Shown piece after piece: positions 20,816 to 32,375 of a stretch of 64,000 nt of DNA. Made by a program: the position numbers and the translations under genes. This stretch comes from Cladopsammia gracilis (taxonomy: Eukaryota > Cnidaria > Anthozoa > Scleractinia > Dendrophylliidae): the NCBI GenBank assembly GCA_022457155.1, contig JAJGOT010000257.1:702501-766500 (forward strand). The letters run 5' to 3'. Position 1 is the first letter of the stretch. Every line of letters starts with the position of its first letter. The notes below the pieces were generated by a model that was given only the letters and a program-made list of their open reading frames with translations, did not search any database and was not told the origin of the DNA.

Positions 20816-21759
20816 AGCCTATTCTAGGCGTTCAGATAGTGGGGAAAGCGCGAATAGTTGGGGAAGGCGCGAAGAAAAGCGAGCGAAAAAAAGCGGGGAG
20901 ATTGGGGAGAGGAAGCGAGGGAACGCCTGCAAACAAACTTAACAAAAAGTTGTTCTGGTATACCGGATTCCGGTATACCCTCTGATTGGCCAATTATGAC
21001 ACTTTCTGTTGACACTCGAACGCTGATGAGTAAGGAGATATGGCGGAGGAAAGACAGCTACCATCGAGTCACGCTGAGATCTAAATCGTTGTAAACAACG
21101 TACTCAAAGACTTCCCGAATATCGTATCTCTGCGAAGAACAGAAAGATTGCTTGAATAACCTTGTTCCCTCGTCGTCCCGCATTTTTTTCGCCATTGCGT
21201 CGTTAATAAGGGCCACTCCAAGCGAATTATGGTCCTCACCTGAGCATGCAAGAGCGAGAGAACGTCGCGATTTCGCATCGCTGTCAGCCGTCGGCGCACG
21301 CTTTGCTGAGGGAGTATGTCTTATCGGCGACCTTGTGTAGGTTTGCTAACATCAGATTTCTGTTCACTTTTATCCAGTTTGCGGCCTAACGAGCGAGCAA
21401 TGTCGGCCAACACCAAACTCTTCGCTCCAGAATATCCAACAATATCCTTATTTAGCAAAACCTACAACACGTTGAAGGATGGATTGGCAATTCATTTGCA
21501 GAAGAACGTGACAACTATCGAACATCAGACTGAGATCATATTTCCCCGGAAATCTAATCCCGAGAAATCTTATCCGGTTGTAATTGACATATGATTGACA
21601 ACTGAGCTGGCGGTCTAAAAGTGGGCGGATGGACCTTTTGTTGAGTTTGTTTACAGGCGTTCCCTCGTCTCCCCGCATTTTTTTTTTCCGCTCGCTTTTC
21701 TTCGCGCCTTCCCCAACTATTCGCGCTTTTCCCACTATCTGAACGCCTGGAACAGGTTA
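20816..21759. mobile_element. 944-bp element with about 110-bp inverted ends and 10-bp target duplication
   Basis: The inverted ends contain AGGCGTTCAGATAGTGGG (left) and its complement (right) and extend about 110 bp, including a CGCGAAGAAAAGCGAGCG block. A perfect 10-bp direct repeat TAGTAGGCGT flanks it (20806-20815 and 21760-21769). It probably belongs to the MULE superfamily by duplication length. The interior has no recognised transposase. Confidence 0.55.
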
Positions 21760-21769
21760 TAGTAGGCGT

Positions 21770-23977
21770 TAAGATAAGGATGTATTATCTTGGAGTTTGT
21801 TTTAGGGTTTTATAATGTTTAAATCACCTTTATTTCATTTTCAGTCGTTTTCTTCTTTTGCGCGAAGAGGATCCACTATTTTTAGCGGTTTGAAAACTCC
21901 CACCGGGGCCTGAAATTTGCAACATTTTTGCGCGCGGCCAAAAGGGTATTTGTAACGTCATTCATGTGTTCGATCACAACAAAACATGGCGGAGAAGAGA
22001 ATGAACTCGGGGCTAAAATACGCATCGCTTTCAGCCATATTTAATCGAAATAATCTTTCATCTGACTTGAATCTGCGATCCCCTACAAAAAATGTCAAAA
22101 TACCGTAAAATCCCGTTTTTGAGCTCTGGGCTTATACCACTCCGTAAGATTTTTTTTTTGGCTGGCAAGCAAAAAATATTGTGATACATAAGGGTTGTTT
22201 AGTTAATTTGCTGCAAGGTTTTATAAAGAATTGCTGTTAAGAAACTGAGATGTCCTTATTTAGGAGGGGTACAACCGGAATAATGGTTTGTCGTCAAACT
22301 GATGGGCCTATAACCGCAGGGGCTTATAACCGTAGGGGCTTATAACCGGAGGGGCTTATAACTTGAGGGGCTTATAACCGGGGTTTTATAGTATCGTTTT
22401 GACAGCTGAATAACGTTAACATTGACAGTTGACCTGAATTATCTCAACTGGTTTCAGGAACTGGCCCTGGATTCTTTGTCACTGTATCATATATTTTTAA
22501 CTCGTGAATACGCGAAGCTTTAAACGAGTTACAGCAGGGGGACAAAATTTCATTCGATCAGTCGATCGGCTGTTAACATTGAGCCTACTATATGTAGCGG
22601 TCACCTGCATTACCCATGGCAGAGGAGGCTGGGGAGTTAGACTCAAGGGGTGGTGGGTTAGTAAAGCAAAACCTCTAGGAGAGGTGAGTGTCCATACGTT
22701 TCGTATGCACGAGTTGGCTCATAGGACCCTTTGATTTTCATAACGTTTCAGTAGGCCTGGTTTTAATCATAAAACGAGAGCTCTAGTGGGTTGCATAGTC
22801 CCTTCAGATCAGTTTATGTAAAGATTCGCATAACGCTTTGCAACATTTTGTAGCCGGATTTCTTTCTATAAATGAAAATGGCTGCTTAATGTTCTTATAA
22901 ACTTTGACGCATACGAATCTGGGGAAGTTGGGGTACTCTCAACTTTTCAAGCCGAGTTTAGTCTGGTATATAGGGTAAAGAAATCAGAGAACGTTGGACT
23001 AGTTAACAACTATTCACCGAAGTGGAAGTGGGTATATACTGAAACATTGAGATAATATAAGGAAAATGATGCTTTTTAACTCATTTATTCCTGTCAATTA
23101 ACGATTACAATTTTCGCGCGCAAATTGCTAGGAGGTGAATAGAGTAAGGATTTCAGAGTCCCAGCGACACCCCACTACCCAAAAATGGTCAGAGCACCCC
23201 CGGGAAAACGAGGAGTTTGGAACAATTTCAAGGCACTCGTGCAAACTATCACTTGTTCTCAAATTCACAAAATCTTTCAAATTCTCGCGCATTCCTTTTT
23301 CTTTAAGCCCAGGATATATAAGTCAACACGCCATTTCTTAACATCGCAAATTAAATATTTTGTAGCCTGAACGTCCTTCTTACATCCAGACCTAATGTAA
23401 CTGGTTGTGAGGTTAATAACTTGGTTATTTCCTCTGTATATCTTGTCTTCTCTATCAAGACATTTCTGTTCAGTAAAATAACGCAGAGAAATACGCACGT
23501 GAAACCCTGCACATTTAACTTTTTTATAAAGAAAATGATATTTCCCGAACAAATTCTTATAATTTTAACGTCACTAAAAGGATTACTGTGGCTTACGTGC
23601 TCTAGTAGCAAAAATGTGATAAAATGTTTAAGCAGGCAACCGTGAACGATAATTCTTCTGGTGCATGTTGGATGAAATTAATGATCTAATCGTCTTAAAA
23701 AAGTGAAGATATACTGTAAAAGCAAAGACTGATGCAACGTAGATTTTTATTTTTTTGTGTACTATATTTCAGCTGGCCAAACCAGCCTTCTACTAATACC
23801 ATGTTGAAAAGTTGCATTGGTAAAACTGATTGTAAAATTCATTAATAATTCATAAGGGTACTAACAAATAGAAATGAGCCATTCCAATCACATGGTTACC
23901 CTGTATTGGCCGATACATTCCACCTATAACTCACTAGTGGTTATATCTAATTTACATGCGAATGTGAATTTCACAAG
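21770..23977. other. No recognised gene; short tandem at 22302-22392
   Basis: At 22302-22392 there are four to five 19-bp units GGGGCTTATAACCG(T/G)A. The rest is AT-rich and shows no convincing coding region. Confidence 0.45.
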
Positions 23978-24085
23978 TTGTTTACTACATTCGCTTCCGT
24001 GTTGTATCGGCACTATACATTCACTCGCATTCAGCTCGTGATTGTATAGGCTGATACAACACTCCCGCTCATGTAGTAAACATTA
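23978..24085. repeat. Hairpin repeat (inverted arms about 40-45 bp)
   Basis: GTTTACTACATTCGCTTCCG on the left returns inverted as CTCATGTAGTAAAC on the right, with GTTGTATCGGC / GCTGATACAAC inside. No ORF. Confidence 0.5.
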
Positions 24086-24618
24086 CTTATGTCGAGCAAT
24101 AGCTTGCGTAGTAGAAACATGAGATCGCTAGAAGCGAAAACATTTTATGTCTTACCATGCCAACAACGATTTGATGACGGCATGGTTTTTTCATATAAGT
24201 AACTTTTTCTGATTCCTTGTTTGTATCACCAGTGCTACGTGGCTCAACACTTATATCACGATACACCACTGAGCATATGCTATGCGTCCGTTGTGCTAAA
24301 CGTTCCTTCTTCAATTTTAGGAAATGCGTTTCTTACGCAAAGTAGCGTTAAACATGACGCTAACAGCCAAACTCGTGCCCTCGTCGCAATATTTTCGGTA
24401 GCGTTGGTTCAAATCGAAAACTCGCAAGGACGTCGTTAAATATTTAAGACGCTGAAAACAGACAGCCTTTAAGTGTTTTCGAAGCAATATTAATTGTGAA
24501 TATCAGAATAATGGAATTTTAAATGAATTACAACAACAGAATACTTTGCTACTTATAAGTGTCTCTCTAGAAAAAATGCCATAAAGGCCAAGGCCTTTCT
24601 TTTTGCTCTAACCAAAAA

Positions 24619-24810
24619 TGGGCGGAGTAGGGTGCCACTGAGCTGCAGTTGGCGACAGTAGATTTTAATAATGCACCATCCCAGGAGATACTACGCATGG
24701 GGGTGGAGTTTATTGAAGAGATAAATCTGAATGAAAATACTGTGTATGTTCACTGCAAGGCGAGAAGGAGAGGAAACACTACATTAGTAGGTTGTTATCT
24801 TATGAAGATA
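24619..24810 (+). pseudogene. PTPMT1: PTPMT1-like (mitochondrial phosphatase) exon fragment, degraded
   Basis: Reads WAE-stop-GATELQLATVDF, GVEFIEEINLNENTVYVHC, then KARRRGNTTLVGCYLM. The YVHCKA-x-R-x-R-S/T-T block is the C-x5-R phosphatase loop of PTPMT1. Here the loop is altered (KARRRGN in place of the usual KAGRxRS), the expected Leu codon at 24628-24630 is TAG, and no proper donor follows. It is a duplicated exon remnant, not a working gene. Confidence 0.55.
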
Positions 24811-24930
24811 CATTATAATGAATATTCCAATAAAAGATAACAAACTACACATCAAACTTTACTCCACGAAAATTTGGTTTTACGAACTAAGTCGATAAGG
24901 TAAACATATAATAATAATAAGATAAGGTAA

Positions 24931-25056
24931 GGCAACGCCCATCGAAATCTCGGAGATTTTAAAACAGTCATGGACTACCATGAACGTCACCTGAAAATTG
25001 CGAAAGAAATGGGAGACAAGTCGGGAGAAGGAATGGCGTATGGGAATCTTGGCAAG
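24931..25056 (+). pseudogene. Isolated TPR repeat fragment of the TPR-CHAT family, opposite strand
   Basis: Reads [20 protein letters not shown], then LKIAKEMGDKSGEGMAYGN and LGK. This is one 40-residue TPR unit, clearly the same repeat as in genes 2 and 3 but on the plus strand. It has no flanking repeats, so it is a displaced fragment. Confidence 0.75.
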
Positions 25057-25754
25057 AACAAACTGTGCTGGCTAACTTGAGCAGATCGAAAAGAGACTGG
25101 ATCGAAGAAAATCGGAGAGGAATCGAGTTTAACAGTTTAACAACTCGCGCTTCGCGCTCGCCTTGTGCTCCGCGCGCGCTCGCCTCAAAAACGCAAAACA
25201 ATTACGCCTGTTCTGCAAGCTACCGGTTTATGGATTTTGTGAGGAGAAGTTTGATGTTGGTCACTTTGAGCTTAAAAGGGTTCAGCTTCGTAGTAATAAA
25301 TTTAAGCAGTACTTAGAGACACCCGAACAGGTTTGAGTTCGAGACGGCAGTACATGTACAAAACAATAAACAAAAAAGCTTCAAATAGTTTGCCATTAAT
25401 GTTTTATTAGTTTCCAAGCCCCTTTTGGTAACTTGTTATTATTGTTTTTTATTTATTCACTTTTGTAATTGCTGGCTGGGAAACAGACATTTTTTTATCC
25501 AGCTGGCTGGGAATTTCCTTGTGTGCTATGCTGGGAAAAAGGAACAGATATATTTTTCCCTAGCAACGTAGAAGAACACCTGGAAATGCTTTTATATCAT
25601 TTATTTTAACTTATTTGAGTAAAATAATGCGTTTTACCAAAGATTGTTCGTTGGGTGCCCCTGTAAATACATTCCCTGTTTATCTTTTTATATTTTCCTA
25701 AAAGTGTTTTGTATATATTCTGGCTGTATTTGTAAATTTTGCTGTTTGAAGTCG
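25057..25754. other. No recognised gene
   Basis: Unique-looking AT-rich sequence with a CTGGCTGGGAA repeat near 25470-25535. No coding region is supported. Confidence 0.4.
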
Positions 25755-26165
25755 ACGAGTGTCTGACCTTTAGAGCGGCCTTGTCACGGTTTTTCCAAAT
25801 TTTTATATTGGCCTGATAGCAAAAATCCATCGACACTCAGGCTGGAAAAAGCATCTCAAAATCCGTAAAGTGGCCGAGTTTAAAAGCGATATCTTTTAAA
25901 ATAATGGAGATATAGCTCCGCAAAGTCGGCAAATTTCACAGACGTTTGTATCGCGCGGCCAAATTTTTAGGTAAAAATTTGGCCGCGCGATACAAACGTC
26001 TGTGAAATTTGCCGACTTTGCGGAGCTATATCTCCACTATTTTAAAAGATATCGCTTTTAAACTCGGCCACTTTACTGATTGTGAGATGCTTTACCCAGC
26101 AGTGTCGATGGATTTTTGCTATCAGACAAATATAAAAATTTAGAAAAACCGTGACAAGGTCTAAA
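25755..26165. repeat. Palindromic repeat element (arms about 200 bp)
   Basis: The arms mirror around TTTTTAGGTAAAAA (about 25965-25978). They contain AGCGATATCTTTTAAAAT and its complement and end in inverted TTTTTGCTATCAG blocks. Its right arm forms the left boundary of each 3.2-kb tandem unit. Confidence 0.7.
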
Positions 26166-26199
26166 TATATCTAATCGCCGTCGTGATGGAAGGCCGAAG

Positions 26200-26475
26200 T
26201 TACCTGGCTCTTTGAAGTTTATTCGCCTGAGAAAATCTGTCTTTGACCTCTGTAGAACAAGAAAACAAGCTCTTGGATTTGAAAAAAACTACGGACAGCG
26301 AGTTTGCGGAATTCCTGTTGCACCGAATGGTTGGAAACGAACGCAACTCGCCTTTTTTACATTTCGAGTGAATGCAGCGGCAACCAGACGAGCAATTTTT
26401 GTTTGCCACTTTACAAAGACAGGCACTTCGACCATTCTTTCGGGCACAAGCTCCTTTACAAGAACAAGTCACCAC
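26200..26475 (-). other. Cysteine-rich CXC-like segment, unit 1 (open)
   Basis: Minus frame contains CSCKGACARKNGRSACLC, then NKNCSSGCRCIHSKC. The regular CxC / C-x3-C spacing recalls tesmin/TSO1-type CXC or related metal-binding motifs of cnidarian proteins. It follows an acceptor-like TTCATTTAG, so it may be a displaced exon. In units 2 and 3 the TGT of the CLC motif is TGA. Real function is not established. Confidence 0.35.
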
Positions 26476-28556
26476 CGCCTAAATGAACATAAAGGATAGG
26501 GGAAAATAAAAGAGTAAATTTTTACGCGAACAAATGAAGCTGACTGATCCGACATTGAATGTTTGAACGTGGATTTGTCATCTACGTGTTCATCTTCCTA
26601 ATTCTCGTCTTCTACATTCTCCGGATTGACGATTGACCCGTAAGCATTTACTCTTACTGGCGATTCAGCATCGTCGAGTGATTCGTCTGTTTCCCAGATA
26701 AATGAGGTACTTTCTAGACGAATAGCGCGTGTATAGCGCAAAAACACCGCTCGATGAATTTCTCGCGAGCATATGTCTAGTGTTTGAGAAATGCCGGATA
26801 AAAATAGTTGACCAATCAGAGTACGCCATTTAACAATACCGCGATTTGAAAACAAAAACAAACGATCGCAATGCATCCCGGATGGAAATGGCCTTTAAGA
26901 CCACAAGGGCACCCTACGAAGAATGTATTCGGGAAGACTGTTGGAATGGTGGTCTCGTGTTTTTCCACATCATTGTTGTGTAATTAAATATCATTGTTAA
27001 TTAATTAAATTTAATGTCTTGAACATTGTTTATTTTATCAATTTAAATTTAAATCACTTATAAATCAATTTAATTTAAATCAATTTAAATCACTTATAAA
27101 TCAATATGAAATATCAATATATGGTGTTTTGTTAATAGGTTTGGTCACTATCATGAGAAATCTTAAAAAAGCAGACGAGGTTCTTGTCTTGTCATCAAGT
27201 GAGTAAAACATTCACCAAGCCTAAACTAAACTAAACAATCAATTTTGTAAACTCCGTTTCATTGACATTAAACTACATGTATGTACTTGTTAAAGTCCTT
27301 TACAACATTCATGTTTAAATTATTATGATATTTACAGTCTTTTTACAGAGTGCAACAGAGATCCTTTTCTAGTTATGAGGATTCTACTTCAACTAAGCGG
27401 GTAAATGTTATGCTTGGATCTTGTTTATCACTAGATACAGCTCCTACAAGGCAAAAACAACAAAGATCAAATTTAATTAATGACTTTGAACTTCTTGTAA
27501 TCATTATTTTTTAATTACCGTGGTCAGTACACTTAGGGACGAACCATTAGACTTGTGAGGGGTAAAAGGATAGGGTGACTTTATCTGTCCTCGAAATTTT
27601 TTTCTTTAGCTGTGTCGCCGCTGAAATTTGCTAACTTGAGCTTTCGGGATATTTTTTCCCAAGAGTTTTTCCATGTCTTTTTTCAAAATCACCCTCCACC
27701 CCCTCTAAAGTCCAGTAGTTCGCCCCTTAGCTGTGATAACAGTGCACCCTATAGATAACATTAGCAGCGTCTGTAGAGACAGAACAGCTTGTTTACAGGT
27801 ACGTTATAAAATGAAAGTACTTTCAATCAAGTATAGAGATAGATAACATAAGATCACAGATGGCAGCTTGTGTCGATATGACGCTAGTTTGTTTTGTTTT
27901 TTTTTTTTTTTCCAAGCCTTTGTAACATAAAGGAGGGTCTTACAGAGTCAACTGGACTATTTCATATAAAGATTTATATATTTTAGCATTTTTGTTTCTA
28001 TTTCCATTTTTATTCTATATCACTGTATGATTTCACGTCTTCCTTTTCCCGTCCGTTCAGCAGAATTTGATTTCGTATAACATCTAGAAAAGTTAAGTCT
28101 GTTCCTTCAAGTTATTGAACTAATCAGTTTGCTTTCAATTTTTTTTACATATTTCAAAATTTACTTGGAAAAACGCTTCCCTAACACAGCAGATCTTCAA
28201 GAACAATGTACTTTCTCCGAGCGACATTTTACATTCAGAAAAGGCGCTATATAAAAAAAAACTCTTTCCTGTCATTGGAACTCAAAGCACTGCGAAGGGC
28301 ATTATACTATTTAATCGGTAATCACTGCAAGGAGTAAAACTCGGTACCACGTTAGGAATCGATTGTGGGAACGTTGCACCGACTGATGGGTTACGCAGTA
28401 TAACACATTTTTAACAATCGAATCGACAAAAATAACAGTGAGAGATTGTCTACGACACAGAAAATGATCTGACAGCATTCTCAGAACATTGAATTCCCTT
28501 CGTTAAGGAGGGTGCACATATTCTCAAAACAGGGACAATGTACTTACATTGCGAGT

Positions 28557-29153
28557 CTATTTGCTTCCACCAAATTGCAGTGTGACGTCATCACCAATGA
28601 GTACAAACGGTGCCCAGTACTTAACTGCACTAAATCCGTTAGATTCTCTCATGCTGTTCATGGCTTGGTTCAGAGATTCGCTAGCACTATTTCCTCTTAC
28701 AAGTTGCTGATAGAACATTTTCATGAACTTTAGAGTAGCCTCGTCATCAATCGCCCACAATGACACCAGAACAGAACGAGCACCAGCACCCAAAAATGCC
28801 CGTGCTATGCCAACCACGCCCTCAGCCTTGATCTCACCACGAGCACTGTTACAGCAACTAAGCACAACCAGTCTTGCTCGTACCTGAACACGCAGTACAT
28901 CTCTCATTGTTAAAATATAATCCACCTCACCGGTCTTTGGTGCCAAGGCAATTTCTCCTGTTTCCATTTTACCATGTGCGGTGATGTGCACCAAAGCAAC
29001 CGAACCGAGTCGTCTAAACACTTCATCCTTTGTTGCCTGTTTCCCAATGAGCGGCGTACTGCCAAGCATTCTTCCAATGATCTCTACTTCCTCTCTGGCG
29101 CATGGCAGCTCCGGTAGATTTGTAACTTCTTGCACCCATGGATCTCCCACCAC
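28557..29153 (-). pseudogene. Truncated CHAT domain, tandem copy 1
   Basis: 198 codons open from VGDPWVQEV to the stop, equal to the last 198 residues of gene 2. The catalytic His (residue 60, HITAHG) and Cys (residue 101, LSCC) remain, but His102 of the family is Asn (SCCNSARG). The upstream half of CHAT and all TPRs are missing. The coding sequence abuts filler and then the palindrome repeat. It is a fragment from tandem duplication; expression is unknown. Confidence 0.75.
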
Positions 29154-29164
29154 CGCTAGGCAAG

Positions 29165-32100
29165 AAATTTGGCCGCGCGATACAAACGTCTGTGAAATTT
29201 GCCGACTTTGCGGAGCTATATCTCCACTATTTTAAAAGATATCGCTTTTAAACTCGGCCACTTTACTGATTGTGAGATGCTTTACCCAGCAGTGTCGATG
29301 GATTTTTGCTATCAGACAAATATAAAAATTTAGAAAAACCGTGACAAGGTCTAAATATGTCTAATCGCCGTCGTGATGGAAGGCCGAAGTTACCTGGCTC
29401 TTTGAAGTTTATTCGCCTGAGAAAATCTGTCTTTGACCTCTGGAGAACAAGAAAACAAGCTCTTGGATTTGAAAAAAACTACGGACAGCGAGTTTGCGGA
29501 ATTCCTGTTGCACCGAATGGTTGGAAACGAACGCAACTCGCCTTTTTTACATTTCAAGTGAATGCAGCGGCAACCAGACGAGCAATTTTTGTTTGCCACT
29601 TTTCAAAGACAGGCACCTCGACCATTCTTTCGGGCACAAGCTCCTTTACAAGAACAAGTCACCACCGCCTAAATGAACATAAAGGATAGGGGAAAATAAA
29701 AGAGTAAATCTTTACGCGAACAAATGAAGCTGACTGATCCGACATTGAATGTTTGAACGTGGATTTGTCATCTACGTGTTCATCTTCCTAATTCTCGTCT
29801 TCTTCATTCTCCGGATTGACGATTGACCCGTAAGCATTTACTCTTACTGGCGATTCAGCATCGTCAAGTGATTCGTCTGTTTCCCAGATAAATGAGGTAC
29901 TTTCTAGACGAATAGCGCGTGTATAGCGCAAAAACACCGCTCGATGAATTTCTCGCGAGCATATGTCTAGTGTTTGAGAAATGCCGGATAAAAATAGTTG
30001 ACCAATCAGAGTACGCCATTTAACAATACCGCGATTTGAAAACAAAAACAAACGATCGCAATGCATCCCGGATGGAAATGGCCTTTAAGACCACAAGGGC
30101 ACCCTACGAAGAATGTATTCGGGAAGGCTGTTGGAATGGTGGTCTCCTGTTTTTCCACATCATTGTTGTGTAATTAAATATCATTGTTAATTAATTAAAT
30201 TTAATGTCTTGAACATTGTTTATTTTATCAATTTAAATTTAAATCACTTATAAATCAATTTAATTTAAATCAATTTAAATCACTTATAAATCAATATGAA
30301 ATATCAATATATGGTGTTTTGTTAATAGGTTTGGTCACTATCATGAGAAATCTTTTAAAAAAGCAGACGAGGTTCTTGTCTTGTCATCAAGTTAGCAAAA
30401 CATTCACCAAGCCTAAACTAAACTAAACAATCAATTTTGTAAACTCCGTTTCATTGACATTAAACTACATGTATGTACTTGTTAAAGTCCTTTTCAACAT
30501 TCATGTTTAAATTATTATGATATTTACTGTCTTTTTACAGAGTGCAACAGAGATCCTTTTCTTGTTATGAGGATTCTACTTCAACTAAGCGGGTAAATGT
30601 TATGCTTGGATCTTGTTTATCACTAGATACAGCTCCTTTGTTTAGCACCTACAAGGCAAAAACAACAAAGATGAAATTTAATTAATGACTTTGAACTTCT
30701 TGTAATCATTGTTTTTTAATTACCGTGGTCAGTACACTTAGGGACGAACCATTAGACTTGTGAGAGGTGAAAGGATAGGCCTAGGGTGACTTTATCTGTC
30801 CTCGAAATTTTTTTCTTTAGCTGTGTCGCCGCTGAAATTTGCTAACTTGAGCTTTCGGGATATTTTTTCCCAAGAGTTTTTCCATGTCTTTTTTCAAAAT
30901 CACCCTCCACCCCCTCTAAAGTCCAGTAGTTCGCCCCTTAGCTGTGATAACAGTGCACCCTATAGATAACATTAGCAGCGTCTGTAGAGACAGAACAGCT
31001 TGTTTACAGGTACGTTATAAAATGAAAGTACTTTCAATCAAGTATAGAGATAGATAACATAAGATCACAGATGGCAGCTTGTGTCGATATGACGCTAGTT
31101 TGTTTTTTTTTTTTTTTTTTTCCAAGCCTTTGTAACATAAAGGAGGGTCTTACAGAGTCAACTGGACTATTTCATATAAAGATTTATATATTTTAGCATT
31201 TTTGTTTCTATTTCCATTTTTATTCTATATCACTGTATGATTTCACGTCTTCCTTTTCCCGTCCGTTCAGCAGAATTTGATTTCGTATAACATCTAGAAA
31301 AGTTAAGTCTGTTCCTTCAAGTTATTGAACTAATCAGTTTGCTTTCAATTTTTTTTACATATTTCAAAATTTACTTGGAAAAACGCTTCCCTAACACAGC
31401 AGATCTTCAAGAACAATGTACTTTCTCCGAGCGACATTTTACATTCAGAAAAGGCGCTATATAAAAAAAAAACTCTTTCCTGTCATTGGAACTCAAAGCA
31501 CTGCGAAGGGCATTATACTATTTAATCGGTAATCACTGCAAGGAGTAAAACTCGGTACCACGTTAGGAATCGATTGTGGGAACGTTGCACCGACTGATGG
31601 GTTACGCAGTATAACACATTTTTAACAATCGAATCGACAAAAATAACAGTGAGAGATTGTCTACGACACAGAAAATGATCTGACAGCATTCTCAGAACAT
31701 TGAATTCCCTTCGTTAAGGAGGGTGCACATATTCTCAAAACAGGGACAATGTACTTACATTGCGAGTCTATTCGCTTCCACCAAATTGCAGAGTGACGTC
31801 ATCACCAATGAGTACAAACGGTGCCCAGTACTTAACTGCACTAAATCCGTTAGATTCTCTCATGCTGTTCATGGCTTGGTTCAGAGATTCGCTAGCACTA
31901 TTTCCTCTTACAAGTTGCTGATAGAACATTTTCATGAACTTTAGAGTAGCCTCGTCATCAATCGCCCACAATGACACCAGAACAGAACGAGCACCAGCAC
32001 CCAAAAATGCCCGTGCTATGCCAACCACGCCCTCAGCCTTGATCTCACCACGAGCACTGTGACAGCAACTAAGCACAACCAGTCTTGCTCGTACCTGAAC

Positions 32101-32375
32101 ACGCAGTACATCTCTCATTGTTAAAATATAATCCACCTCACCGGTCTTTGGTGCCAAGGCAATTTCTCCTGTTTCCATTTTACCATGTGCGGTGATGTGC
32201 ACCAAAGCAACCGAACCGAGTCGTCTAAACACTTCATCCTTTGTTGCCTGTTTCCCAATGAGCGGCGTACTGCCAAGCATTCTTCCAATGATCTCTACTT
32301 CCTCTCTGGCGCATGGCAGCTCCGGTAGATTTGTAACTTCTTGCACCCATGGATCTCCCACCACCGCTAGGCAAG
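29165..32375 (-). repeat. Tandem segment unit 2 (3211 bp)
   Basis: Near-identical to unit 3 and slightly diverged from unit 1. It holds the disrupted CXC-like segment (TGA near 29603), AT-rich spacer and CHAT copy 2. Confidence 0.85.
31768..32364 (-). pseudogene. Truncated CHAT domain, tandem copy 2
   Basis: The same 198-codon open fragment, with HITAHG and SCCHSARG, so both dyad residues and the following His match gene 2. It shares the breakpoint just before VGDP with copy 1. It has no TPR array or splice acceptor of its own. Confidence 0.75.

Larger units (their letters stand above)
25975..29164 (-). repeat. Tandem segment unit 1 (3190 bp)
   Basis: Begins AAATTTGGCCGCGCGATACA and ends with a CHAT-coding fragment joined to CCGCTAGGCAAG. 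Unit 2 (29165-32375, 3211 bp) and unit 3 (from 32376, merging with gene 2 near 35562) start identically. Unit 1 is the most diverged; units 2 and 3 share small indels (for example TTTGTTTAGCAC). The middle (26600-28500) is AT-rich and non-coding. Confidence 0.85.

Noticed and set aside
26598..26876. 92-codon open frame repeated in all three tandem units
   Set aside because: Units 1-3 are almost identical DNA, so shared openness is not independent evidence. No homology, start context or splice signals were recognised.
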